From: a virus
DNA length: 23,434 bases
IMG/VR virus record: IMGVR_UViG_3300018080_000603
Span: 1-23,434 of that record
Strand: one strand, 5' to 3'
Shown: piece by piece, positions 1-7,015 of the stretch
How positions within the stretch are numbered: position 1 is the stretch's first letter
How the letters are laid out: every line of letters starts with the position of its first letter
Program-made: the position numbers and the translations under genes
Notes under the pieces: generated by a model
Database searches by the model: none
What the model was told of the DNA's origin: nothing
What the model saw: only the letters and a program-made list of their open reading frames with translations

Positions 1-582
1 AATGTGGCAGCGCCGAATGGTAATGCCCACCAGGCTGGTGCTGCTGTTAATCCCGTCTTCAGCCAGTGTTTCAAATTCGCTGTCTTCAAGCAGCACGTCA
101 TAAGTGGGACCTACGGTACACTGCCAGCCCTTCGCCACGTTCGCAATCCTGCACCGCTTCAGCTGGAAGTAGGAAGCGGAATTGCCGTCCACGCCGTCAT
201 ATCCTGTGTCCGCACCGTCCAGCACCAGGTCCTGCAGCGTCACCCATGATTCGTCAGAAAGGTCTACAATGTCCTGGGCAGCGCCAGTGGCTGTAATCAC
301 AGGGCGTGCTGCCTGGTCCAAGAATAAACCAGGCCAGGCACCCGTGGCCCAGCCTTCAATGCGCACCCGTTCTGATTCCTGGGTGGCACCTATGGCAGGC
401 AACGTGATTCCGCCAGAATAGGGCGTGCTGCCCTTTATGATTCGGCAGGTATCCCCCACCGTAACAACGTTCAGGAAGGCAGGAATGGAAGCGAACGGGC
501 CTGACGTTCCGCCCTGGTACGTATCAAAAAGACCGTCCCAGCCGTCATTCCCGTTGTCTTTGTCCACATAGTAGGCGGGCAT
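1..582 (-). CDS. Beta-helix-like virion protein, 3' end cut by window edge
   Basis: I translated this frame by hand: it is open from an ATG at 582 to base 1 (194 codons, no stop), so the C-terminus lies outside the window. It starts MPAYYVDKDNGNDGWDGL, then has a SIPAFLNVV..GDTCRIIKG stretch and short repeats such as WVTLQDLVLDG, YFQLKRCRIANV, YDVLLEDSEFE and LVGITIRRCHI. That spacing is typical of right-handed parallel beta-helix (pectate-lyase-like) phage proteins. Such proteins are often tail spikes, fibres or decoration proteins that contact the host surface; that role is inference here. It lies 10 bases after the fibre-like gene, behind an AGGGGCG ribosome site at 588-594. A second ATG at 586 is in another frame and closes after 13 codons, so 582 is the start. 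No catalytic residues can be assigned. Confidence 0.75.
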   Translation of the reverse strand, partial: MPAYYVDKDNGNDGWDGLFDTYQGGTSGPFASIPAFLNVVTVGDTCRIIKGSTPYSGGITLPAIGATQESERVRIEGWATGAWPGLFLDQAARPVITATGAAQDIVDLSDESWVTLQDLVLDGADTGYDGVDGNSASYFQLKRCRIANVAKGWQCTVGPTYDVLLEDSEFETLAEDGINSSTSLVGITIRRCHI

Positions 583-592
583 TCATTCGCCC

Positions 593-2116
593 CTATACTG
601 CGAACTTCAGCAGAACTTTGCCCAGGTCAGCGTTTTTCGCCTGGTCAGCGTACAGCCTGAAGGCCAGGGTGATAATATCGCCAGCAGCAAAGGTTCCGGT
701 GGCAAGATTCGCTGCGGTCAGTGTGGTGGTGGTCCAGCTTGTGCCCTGGATTTTCGCTGGCGTGTTCGCCAGTGTTCCTGCCGCGTCATACACACGCAGT
801 TCGATTCCAGTGGCACCTGGTGTGGCCGACATTCTGCTGTCCCAGCGCACGGCCTGGGTGGCGTCCCAGCCATTCCAGGTGTCAGACAACTTGACTTGCA
901 CCACCAGGTCCAGGTCCTGCGTGCTGGCCTGGCCCGTGGTTCCACGGTAGAAATTCCGGCGCGGTGGCCCGGCTTCGTGTTCCGAAGTCACCAGAATGGA
1001 ATTTGTGCCGCTGCCGGACAGGGCTTCCAGGACGGCACCTGGGAATTCCGGAAGCAGGGCTGGCGTTTTTCCCAGTGTCTGAACCTTGCTGTTTTGAAGG
1101 TTCGTCAGGTGGTAATACTCACTGGCAGCGCCGCCCTGAATGTTCCCCAGGTCATTGTGGTTCGCCACATTGCTTCCGGTGAAATTGTTTGTAAATGGGT
1201 TTTCCACTGACGTGAAGGCGGCTGCGCTTTTCTGAATAATAACCTTCGCAATCAGCAATGACGTGCTGACCAGGCGCGGCGGAAGTGAAGCTGGCGGCTG
1301 TGCCAGTGTCGCCTGGGCCAGGGTGTAGTCCCCTTGCCCATATACCACCACCACGTGGCCGTCATTTTCCATGTATACCCAGTGAACGCCGTACCTGTTC
1401 GCAGTCAGCGCCACCAGGCCAGAAGCAATGTTGTTCCAGTTCGTATTGTCAATCTGCGCCTGGGCCGCCACTTCCACCCAGGCCGCGCCGTTGTAGTACG
1501 CATACGTGAACCGGTCAGCGCCGCTTGAATCGAAGGCAGCCGTGGTGAACCTGTTATGCGCGCAATAAAACGTGCCAGCAGTGATTCCCAGGTTTCTGGT
1601 TCCAGTTCCTGACGTGATAGCGCCCGAAGCCCTGACCACGCCGTACACTTCAAAGTCTTTTTTGCAGGCCACTGTCTGGTATGCCTGGAATTTCTGCCCT
1701 GCATTCAGAATGTGGACCGTGGTTCCCGTTCTGTATGCGCGGCCCACCATTAGCCTGGTATTCGTGTTCACGTCAGCAAACGTGACGGTGGCTGCGAAGA
1801 CAGGTGAACCGGAATTATAATCAATATAAATCCAGTTCAGCGCATTGTCCGTCAGGGAAAGCCCGGTGGCTGCGGCAATGTCGAAGGCCAGCAGCTGCGC
1901 AATTGCATTGTCCGTGGCGCGTATAAATCCCTTTGCCGCCGAAATGTTCACCGTGCCGGAACCGCCGTCAGACACCACGCCGCCGTCCACAATGCCAGCC
2001 CCGTTCATTTTGTCCAGGAAGTCCTGCAGTTCATTGTAGGTGGGCGAACCCAGGACGGGCAGCGGAATTTGCGTGGTTACAATGTCATGCCGCTTTCCGT
2101 CACGAAGGATTTTCAT
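593..2116 (-). CDS. Tail-fibre-like or other virion appendage protein
   Basis: This is a 507-residue protein rich in Thr, Ala, Gly, Asn and Tyr. Around residues 315-340 it has NHNDLGNIQGG followed by SEYYHLTNLQ. The HNDL..QGG..xEYYHLT signature is common in phage tail fibres, receptor-binding proteins and baseplate-associated appendages. The N-terminal 60 residues have a MxKMNGAGIVDGGVVSDGG-like pattern often seen where a fibre attaches to the virion. The last ~100 residues look like a beta-sandwich. Its ATG overlaps the stop of the upstream gene as TAATG, so the two are probably co-translated. The exact place in the virion is not shown by the sequence; a fibre or head-tip appendage are both possible. 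Confidence 0.7.
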   Translation of the reverse strand: MKILRDGKRHDIVTTQIPLPVLGSPTYNELQDFLDKMNGAGIVDGGVVSDGGSGTVNISAAKGFIRATDNAIAQLLAFDIAAATGLSLTDNALNWIYIDYNSGSPVFAATVTFADVNTNTRLMVGRAYRTGTTVHILNAGQKFQAYQTVACKKDFEVYGVVRASGAITSGTGTRNLGITAGTFYCAHNRFTTAAFDSSGADRFTYAYYNGAAWVEVAAQAQIDNTNWNNIASGLVALTANRYGVHWVYMENDGHVVVVYGQGDYTLAQATLAQPPASLPPRLVSTSLLIAKVIIQKSAAAFTSVENPFTNNFTGSNVANHNDLGNIQGGAASEYYHLTNLQNSKVQTLGKTPALLPEFPGAVLEALSGSGTNSILVTSEHEAGPPRRNFYRGTTGQASTQDLDLVVQVKLSDTWNGWDATQAVRWDSRMSATPGATGIELRVYDAAGTLANTPAKIQGTSWTTTTLTAANLATGTFAAGDIITLAFRLYADQAKNADLGKVLLKFAV

Positions 2117-2538
2117 TATGACACCTGTTCGCCCAGGGCTTCAGCTTCAATGCTGATTCCGCCTGTGTTCACGGTATCCAGCTTCACTTCGTCCCCGTTG
2201 TCCCACAGCGGGCCTGGTAGTTCAAAATAGGCTTCAGTCCACCCGGTCAGGACCGTGCCCAGCAGGTATTCGGGATTTCCGGCTGACTTGCTGCGCAGGC
2301 GCAGGGTCAGGTCCCCAGTGACAGGCGCTGCGGCTTTCACCACAATGGTTTGTGGCCGCCACTTTCCTGCCGCGCCAGTGGTGAACGTCCAGGGCGCGCT
2401 GGTGTCAGCGGCCTTTACCTGGCGTTCGGGCGTGGTAGTCGGCGGCGTTCCGCCACCAGTTGAAATTACCCGCAGGGCGTCCGCTGCGTCATCATGGCAA
2501 TCCTGCAGTACCTGGTCCCCGGATTTGTTCGGCGGCAT
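2116..2538 (-). CDS. Hypothetical virion protein, beta-rich
   Basis: This 140-residue protein has a polar N-terminus (MPPNKSGDQVLQDCHDDAA) and a Thr/Pro linker at about residues 28-40. A beta-strand-rich C-terminal half follows (IVVKAAAPVTGDLTLRLRS, then TGWTEAYFELPGPLWDNGD). I do not recognise the family. Its place between a capsid-region gene and the fibre-like gene, with a TAATG junction to the latter, suggests a structural role such as a connector or fibre partner. The start is set by a strong AAGGGGG ribosome site at 2544-2550, five bases before the ATG. The C-terminal sandwich-like composition resembles the end of the next gene only loosely. Confidence 0.6.
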   Translation of the reverse strand: MPPNKSGDQVLQDCHDDAADALRVISTGGGTPPTTTPERQVKAADTSAPWTFTTGAAGKWRPQTIVVKAAAPVTGDLTLRLRSKSAGNPEYLLGTVLTGWTEAYFELPGPLWDNGDEVKLDTVNTGGISIEAEALGEQVS

Positions 2539-2568
2539 GGTTTCCCCCTTGCGCGCCAGGCGCAGGGT

Positions 2569-2925
2569 TTACCTGCGCCGGGTGCTTTTCTTTTTCGTAG
2601 TTTTCTTCGTGGCGGTTTTGCGTTCGGCGGGCGCGCCTTCCGCGTCCGTCATGCCCAGTTCCGCCGCTTCGGTTTTCTTGGGAACCGGCTTGCCGCCGTA
2701 AATGTTCCCTATCATGCGGCAGCCTTCGGCGGGTTCCGTGCCGTCCGGCACCGCTTCAATTACCTTCCCGTGCTTCGGGTGTTCCCCGCCCAGGTCAGCA
2801 ATCAGGTGATATGTGGAAGCGTCATTGTCCGCATTCACCACAATGTCACCGGCCATGCATACGGTGTAGCCCACCGTCAGCCCGTCTTTCAGCACCCTGA
2901 AAAGCCTATCTTTTTCTTTCGCCAC
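2569..2925 (-). CDS. Hypothetical protein with basic Lys/Arg tail
   Basis: This 118-residue protein begins at GTG (2925) behind a TAGGGGG ribosome site at 2934-2940. The first ~75 residues look beta-rich (LFRVLKDGLTVGYTVCMAGD and YHLIADLGGEHPKHGKVIEAV). The last ~20 are almost wholly Lys, Thr and Arg (ATKKTTKKKSTRRR), the sort of tail that binds nucleic acid or an acidic partner. Its position just after the capsid gene and its hairpin fits a small head or head-completion protein, but no family is recognised. Early ATG starts are absent, so GTG is the best choice. Confidence 0.6.
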   Translation of the reverse strand: MAKEKDRLFRVLKDGLTVGYTVCMAGDIVVNADNDASTYHLIADLGGEHPKHGKVIEAVPDGTEPAEGCRMIGNIYGGKPVPKKTEAAELGMTDAEGAPAERKTATKKTTKKKSTRRR

Positions 2926-2988
2926 TTTCTTTTCCCCCTATGGGTTTTTTATGATTCGGAAGTATTGCATGTCAGCATGGAGAAAGCA

Positions 2989-3024
2989 AACGGGAAGCAG
3001 GCCCATTCGAACCTGCTTCCCGTT
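2989..3024 (-). terminator. Probable Rho-independent terminator after the capsid gene
   Basis: A perfect 13-base-pair inverted repeat (arms 2989-3001 and 3012-3024, AACGGGAAGCAGG and its complement) encloses a 10-base loop. On the minus strand it is followed by TTTGCTTTCT, a broken T-run, about 30 bases after the capsid stop at 3054. The + strand side has no T-run, so termination should act on the minus-strand message. The interrupted T-run suggests partial read-through, leaving the virion genes to the left expressed at a lower level. Confidence 0.7.
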
Positions 3025-3053
3025 GTTCACAGTATCACCTGTGCCTTTGTGGC

Positions 3054-4064
3054 TTATGCCACGTCCGCGTACACCACGGCTTCCGGCTTTTTCAGCACGG
3101 GAAGGAAACTGGACGCCACCAGGGCCTGAACGCCCGCAGGGTCCTTTTCAGTCCACGATTTGCTGAACAGTCCGGGCTTGCCGCCTGCTTCCACGTCTTC
3201 TGGCGAACCCTGCTGAATGTCGGCCAGCAGGTTTGTGATTTTGCCGCCCGCTTCCGGGCTGCGCTTGTCACCCTTCGCAATAATAAACACGTGGTCATCC
3301 GGCACGAACTGCGTATACGAACCGCCAGTGGGAACATACCCGTTGTCATATTCCACCACGTTGAGTCCGCACAGCTTGACAATCCGGCCTTCCTCGGCCA
3401 TTTGCCGTCCGTACTGCTGGCGCATCAGTTCACGCACCTTCGCATTGTCCACCAGATAGCCCATGACGGTGGAAGACACGAACATGTCCGTGGGCTGTTC
3501 GCCGCTGTCCTGGGTAATCAGCTTTTTCCAGGCGCGAATGTTTGCAATGGGGTCCGCGTTCGCCGTGTCTGACCATACGGTGCCAGCCGTGGGTTTGTGG
3601 CCTGCGGCAATGCCGTAATCCACCACAAATTGCACGTCTTCCTGGGCCACGGTTAGGGTGCCCTTCAGCATTTCCCAAAATGCGTATTCCCAGGTTTTCT
3701 TCACCTTCATGGTCAGGTCTTCCAGTTCAGCCTTCACGCGCTGTTCAGCCCACTGGCTGGCCCAGTCACCGCCAGGCTGGCGCAGGTGGTACAGCTGCAT
3801 GCCCTTGAGCAAACGCTTTTCGCGGATGCAGGCCATGCGTGCCACCTGGTGGTACACGTCCAGGTTTGTGTCCACGTGCGCGCCGGTGCCGAACTGACGG
3901 AACGGTGCCAGGTTCCGGCTGTTCCGCAATTCGTCCCATTCGGCCACCACGCCTGGGATATTATCCGCAAGCGGGCACATGGAAACGCCCATTAAGGGCA
4001 GGTGGGGAAACTTCGTCACCAGTGCTGTCAGCACTTTTGTTTCAAGCAGCTGCAGAGGTTCCAT
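3054..4064 (-). CDS. Major capsid protein, GpE family
   Basis: This 336-residue protein has the layout of lambda GpE-family major capsid proteins. The N-terminal part has a conserved stretch (APFRQFGTGAHVDTNLDVYH, then RMACIREKRLLKG) where subunits hold an N-terminal arm and E-loop. The middle has the paired-helix and strand pattern (VKKTWEYAFWEMLKGTLTV, then TDMFVSSTVMGYLVD). A C-terminal P-domain-like part has VPDDHVFIIAKGDKR and ends LPVLKKPEAVVYADVA. Length is normal for the family (about 330-350). It sits just after the decoration gene, the usual order in lambda-like heads, and is followed by a terminator hairpin. The AAGGGGG ribosome site at 4074-4080 decides the ATG at 4064. Four of the rare GAG/CTC words of this window fall inside this gene. 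Confidence 0.9.
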   Translation of the reverse strand: MEPLQLLETKVLTALVTKFPHLPLMGVSMCPLADNIPGVVAEWDELRNSRNLAPFRQFGTGAHVDTNLDVYHQVARMACIREKRLLKGMQLYHLRQPGGDWASQWAEQRVKAELEDLTMKVKKTWEYAFWEMLKGTLTVAQEDVQFVVDYGIAAGHKPTAGTVWSDTANADPIANIRAWKKLITQDSGEQPTDMFVSSTVMGYLVDNAKVRELMRQQYGRQMAEEGRIVKLCGLNVVEYDNGYVPTGGSYTQFVPDDHVFIIAKGDKRSPEAGGKITNLLADIQQGSPEDVEAGGKPGLFSKSWTEKDPAGVQALVASSFLPVLKKPEAVVYADVA

Positions 4065-4073
4065 TGTTCATTT

Positions 4074-4080
4074 CCCCCTT
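4074..4080 (-). promoter_or_regulatory. Ribosome-binding site AAGGGGG of the capsid gene
   Basis: AAGGGGG lies 9 bases before the capsid ATG and overlaps the stop codon of the decoration gene. It differs by one base from the consensus AAGGAGG; the changed A removes a GAG. A G at that place can still pair with the anti-Shine-Dalgarno U as a G-U wobble. The same form precedes 2538 and 7988, and close variants precede 2925 and 4459. Confidence 0.8.
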
Positions 4081-4459
4081 AACCCAGGTCCAGGCCCAGG
4101 TCCGTTTTGTCATAGACAATACGGCCCTTCGTGTCCACGGCGGCTGCCGCGTCAAAACCTGTCAGTTTGTCTTCCGCCACCACGCCAACAATCAGCATGT
4201 TGCCGGGCATGTTCGCAGCGCCGCTGGCGTCCACGTCCAGGTCCAGAATTCCGCGTGCGTCTTCCAGCCCCGTTACGGAAGCGTCATCATAGGCATCCGC
4301 CAGCTTCGAAGCGGTGATAATGCCCATAACGGTTCCTTTCGCCAGTGCGCCTGCACCGGCCACAATTGTGATTCCCTGAAACACGCACTTGTCCAGGCCG
4401 CACAGCTTGTATTCGCTGCTCACGCCCTGGGTAGTGGTAATACCGGGATTTCCAGGCAT
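4079..4459 (-). CDS. Head decoration protein, gpD-like
   Basis: This is a 126-residue protein with the pattern of lambda gpD-like decoration proteins. It has a short variable N-terminus, then AGALAKGTVMGIITASKLAD near residues 35-55. Next come a VTGLEDARGILDLDVDA segment, GNMLIVGVVAEDKL and a short C-terminal end. Such proteins trim or stabilise expanded capsids as trimers on the outer surface. The gene lies between the protease-scaffold gene and the capsid gene, the classical place for it. The ATG at 4459 has an AGGGGG site at 4470-4475. Individual residues are not diagnostic, so the call rests on the motif pattern, length and synteny together. Confidence 0.75.
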   Translation of the reverse strand: MPGNPGITTTQGVSSEYKLCGLDKCVFQGITIVAGAGALAKGTVMGIITASKLADAYDDASVTGLEDARGILDLDVDASGAANMPGNMLIVGVVAEDKLTGFDAAAAVDTKGRIVYDKTDLGLDLG

Positions 4460-4487
4460 AATTCAATAACCCCCTGTGTTTTCTTTT

Positions 4488-6032
4488 TTATTCGGTCAGT
4501 TCGCCACGTGTGGCTTTCACGGCCTGGGCCTTGTCCGAATCGGACATGGCCGCCCATTCGGCCTTTGACTTCCCGGTGTAAACCCGGTTCGCCTCGCTGT
4601 CCGCGTCCGCCGCACTCATGTTCACGCCGTCTTCCTGGCCGCTATTTGCGCCTTTCTGTCCGGCGGTTTCTCCGAATTGCACGGAAGGCGTGGTGCCTTC
4701 CACGTACATGCGGAACAGGGCATTGACCGGCAGCGGGTCCTGCCCGTCCGCATAGGACACTTTCCCCATGCCGCCCAGGTTCGGGCTTGCAAGGGCAAGG
4801 GCCACGTCTTTGAACTTGGGAAGAATCTTCCCGGCTTCCACCTGGGCCTTCACCCAGGCTTCGGCTTCGCTGAAGGCGGCCTGCTGGGCGGCCTTCACGC
4901 TGTCCAGGGCCATGCGGCGCACGGTGGCCGGGTCCAGGTTGTCCAGTGCGGCCTGCATGTCCGCGTCACTGAACTGGATTCCGGCAGGAATGACCATGCC
5001 GCTGTCCCCGAACTTGGGCAGCCTGGTGCTGTCCGCATTCTTCACGGGCACCGGGTATCCGAACCCCTTTTGCTTCATTTCCTTTTCGTCTTCTGGTTCG
5101 TCTTCGTCCTGCATTCCGGGCGCTGCGGTTTTCTTGGCTTTGCCCTTCGTGCCCATTTTCGCTGCCTTTTTCTTTGCAGCGGGCGTGGCACAGGTGGCTG
5201 CCTTGTCCGCATTGTCCGCGCTGTCTTCGGCGTCCGCGCCGTCCGTGGCTTCGTCTTCGTCTTCGGTTTCGGCTTCGTCCCCGTCTTCGGCTTCCGTGCT
5301 GTCCGTGCCGTCTTCGGTTTCGCCTGTTTCGGCGTTTTCGTCTTCGGCGTCAGCTTCGCCTTCGCCTTCAGTGCCCTGGGCCTGGGTGCTTTCGGCTTCC
5401 GGGTCCTGGGTTCCGTCTTTTTTCTTTTCGGCTTTCGGGTCCATTTCGTCCCCCTGAAAATTGATTGCCACTCCTGATTCGTCTTCCGCTGCCAGGGCTA
5501 CATAGGCCAGGCCGGATTCAGAAAGGGTGGCTGATATTTCTTCCATTCCTTTGACTTCTGGAATGGGCACAAATGAAACGGCCCGCAGCACATTTGCCAT
5601 GCGTGTTCCGTCCGGGCGTGTCCAGGGCCGTGGTTTGTCGTGCAGTTCCGCACTGCGGAAGCGAAACGCTTTCCGCTTTATCAGGTCCATGACCTGATTT
5701 GACACAAGGCGGAAGTCTGCGAACAGGTCCCTTCCCACAGCATAAACCTTTTCTGCCCAGCCTAATACCGGATTTCCCCGGTTGTCATCTTCGTGGCTGG
5801 ATTTCAAAGGCGGCACATGTTCGCCAGCGGCCTTCAGCATTTCGAAATGCGAAGCAATCTGCTGCAGGTCCTGGTTATTCCATGCGCCCTTGTTTTTGTG
5901 GGTGTAATCACCGGCACGGAAAATCTGAACGCCCTTCAGCAAGGGCTGGTGGCTTGAAGAATTAAGGAAGGAATTTACGGCGTCATGCTGTTTTGCGGCG
6001 GTCTTTTTGTGCATGCTTCCATGTGCCCGCAC
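4488..6032 (-). CDS. Prohead protease with acidic scaffold-like tail (Mu gpI-like)
   Basis: This 514-residue protein has three parts. Residues ~33-190 match the Mu gpI-like prohead protease pattern: IFRAGDYTHKNKGAWNNQDL, then H80 in PPLKSSHEDD, GWAEKVYAVGRDLFADFRLV and S127 in FRFRSAELHD. H80 and S127 are the likely catalytic pair. Residues ~205-290 are an extreme Glu/Asp/Ala/Thr tract and then a Lys-rich stretch. The C-terminal part is helical, with residues such as DMQAALDNLDPATVRRMALD, and is probably the scaffold that is cleaved during maturation. Despite dozens of Glu residues I found only one GAG codon. The GTG at 6032 is tentative; an in-frame ATG at 6014 (MHKKTAAKQHD) is the main alternative. 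Confidence 0.8.
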   Translation of the reverse strand: MRAHGSMHKKTAAKQHDAVNSFLNSSSHQPLLKGVQIFRAGDYTHKNKGAWNNQDLQQIASHFEMLKAAGEHVPPLKSSHEDDNRGNPVLGWAEKVYAVGRDLFADFRLVSNQVMDLIKRKAFRFRSAELHDKPRPWTRPDGTRMANVLRAVSFVPIPEVKGMEEISATLSESGLAYVALAAEDESGVAINFQGDEMDPKAEKKKDGTQDPEAESTQAQGTEGEGEADAEDENAETGETEDGTDSTEAEDGDEAETEDEDEATDGADAEDSADNADKAATCATPAAKKKAAKMGTKGKAKKTAAPGMQDEDEPEDEKEMKQKGFGYPVPVKNADSTRLPKFGDSGMVIPAGIQFSDADMQAALDNLDPATVRRMALDSVKAAQQAAFSEAEAWVKAQVEAGKILPKFKDVALALASPNLGGMGKVSYADGQDPLPVNALFRMYVEGTTPSVQFGETAGQKGANSGQEDGVNMSAADADSEANRVYTGKSKAEWAAMSDSDKAQAVKATRGELTE

Positions 6033-6067
6033 CTTTGATTCCCGCCACAGGAACCTTCAATGTAATT

Positions 6068-6283
6068 TCAGGGTATGGCCTGGCTGCCGTTTATGTCAAT
6101 GGATTTTTCGGGCACACTGCACTTGAAGGTACCTGGGACAGCGCCAGGTGGCCGCTGCTGGCACTTCCCGGCACTGCAAATGGTACGTGCCGGGCAAAGG
6201 CCGTTCCGGGCATCCTGGGCCATTTCAGCGCGTGCTGCAAGGGCCAGGGCCGCCATGCTTGGAAGCATTGGAAGGTCAATCAT
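6068..6283 (-). CDS. Hypothetical small protein
   Basis: This 71-residue frame starts MIDLPMLPSMAALALAARAE, overlaps the upstream stop by 8 bases and fills the space before the protease-scaffold gene. The N-terminus is Ala/Leu/Met-rich and could be a short helix. The rest has four Cys (LCPARTICSAGKCQQRP and FKCSVPEK) but no clear metal-binding spacing. The ribosome site is weak (AGG nine bases upstream). No family is recognised. The call rests on the packed arrangement and could be wrong. Confidence 0.4.
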   Translation of the reverse strand: MIDLPMLPSMAALALAARAEMAQDARNGLCPARTICSAGKCQQRPPGAVPGTFKCSVPEKSIDINGSQAIP

Positions 6284-6590
6284 TCGGAAGCCTGGTGCTG
6301 GTCATTCCTGGCATACCTGGCGTTCCTTCACCTGGAACCTTTGTCTTGGTCATACCTGGGCCAGCAGGCTGAATGACGCCCTTGTCAATCATGGCCTGTC
6401 TGTGCCTGGCTGCTTCGTCAGGTGACATTGTGCGCAGGCGCTTGTCCTTCGGTTCCACGTGGAACTTCACTGCCTTGTCCTGGCCTTCCTGTGTTGCCCT
6501 GGCCGCCGTGTCCTGCATTGGTACTGGCTTGCACTTCGTGCGCCACGGGTCCAGGCCGTCAGTTCTTCGTTTCTTATTCTCTTTTCCCAT
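6276..6590 (-). CDS. Hypothetical small basic protein
   Basis: This 104-residue, mostly disordered-looking protein starts MGKENKKRRTDGLDPWRTKC. It has a charged helix near residues 50-70 (RTMSPDEAARHRQAMIDKGV). It ends with a Pro/Gly/Met/Thr stretch in which PGMTKTKVPGEGTPGMPGMT is a loose internal repeat. A strong AAAAGGA ribosome site lies just before the ATG at 6590. It lies within the head cluster upstream of the protease, but nothing in it points to a known virion function. Confidence 0.55.
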   Translation of the reverse strand: MGKENKKRRTDGLDPWRTKCKPVPMQDTAARATQEGQDKAVKFHVEPKDKRLRTMSPDEAARHRQAMIDKGVIQPAGPGMTKTKVPGEGTPGMPGMTSTRLPND

Positions 6591-6632
6591 AAGTCCTTTT
6601 CCTAATCATAGTCTTAATCCTAATCATGGAAC

Positions 6633-6815
6633 CTATACATACCCTATGCATGCCCCATGGGAAGGGTATTTATACCCTTTCATGGAATGGACAATTAAGG
6701 GAACATTCAGCCGAACCCAAGAAGAAACGGGCAGCCTTGCTTTGCATGAACGTGCAGCCGAATGGGCACCCGTAGGGCACCCGTTTTCATGCACTGAAGA
6801 ATGACATTCAATCAT
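6633..6815 (-). CDS. Doubtful small ORF in an AT-richer spacer
   Basis: This 60-codon frame begins with an ATG at 6815 that overlaps the preceding stop as TAATG, the junction used elsewhere in this block. The product (MIECHSSVHENGCPTGAHSA at its start) resembles nothing I know. Codon use is unlike the neighbours (TCT, TCA, TTA and ATA appear). The frame runs through the palindrome at 6662-6679. It may be a decayed gene, a real small gene, or chance in a regulatory spacer. If it is not coding, 6591-6814 is the longest non-coding stretch of the window (224 bases). Confidence 0.25.
   Translation of the reverse strand: MIECHSSVHENGCPTGAHSAARSCKARLPVSSWVRLNVPLIVHSMKGYKYPSHGACIGYV
6662..6679. promoter_or_regulatory. 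Perfect 18-base palindrome, possible operator or hairpin
   Basis: AAGGGTAT, two bases, then ATACCCTT form a perfect inverted repeat with 8-base arms. A further ATACCC copy lies at 6639-6644, in the same AT-richer spacer upstream of the gene starting at 6590. The compact two-fold symmetry suits a dimeric DNA-binding protein better than a terminator, since no T-run follows. A TATAAA lies inside the palindrome on the minus strand and could serve as a -10 box, but no convincing -35 box is visible. Confidence 0.4.
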
Positions 6816-7015
6816 TATTTGATTTCTTCCATGCCCGTTTCATGGCCGCCTTGCACGTTTCTGCAGTGCGGGCACGTCACCTGGTCCTGTGCGCGGTGCA
6901 GATATGGCTTGCCGCATTTCAGGCACCGGTACCGCTTCAGCGGCGGAACTGACTTGCTGGTGCCAGCACCCATTCCCTGGGAACCCATGCCGCCGCTACC
7001 CATTTTTCCGTTCAT
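6815..7015 (-). CDS. Small zinc-ribbon protein
   Basis: This 66-residue protein has a Gly/Met-rich flexible N-terminus (KMGSGGMGSQGMGAG) and then a zinc-ribbon with two CxxC knuckles: YRCLKCGKPY and TCPHCRNV, at about residues 30-52. This fold often mediates nucleic-acid or protein contacts. It starts as ATGA on the stop of the upstream gene, so it is probably translationally coupled. Its function within the head cluster is unknown. Confidence 0.7.
   Translation of the reverse strand: MNGKMGSGGMGSQGMGAGTSKSVPPLKRYRCLKCGKPYLHRAQDQVTCPHCRNVQGGHETGMEEIK

Noticed and set aside
3839-4726. Long + strand frame (295 codons) across the capsid, decoration and protease genes
   Set aside because: It lies opposite three well-supported minus-strand structural genes, crosses their boundaries, and has a Pro/Arg/Cys-rich shadow-like product.
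4677-5477. Long + strand frame (266 codons) rich in Phe, Gly and Val
   Set aside because: It is the complement of the acidic Glu/Asp/Ala tract of the protease-scaffold gene; repeated GAA codons read backwards give Phe-rich sequence.
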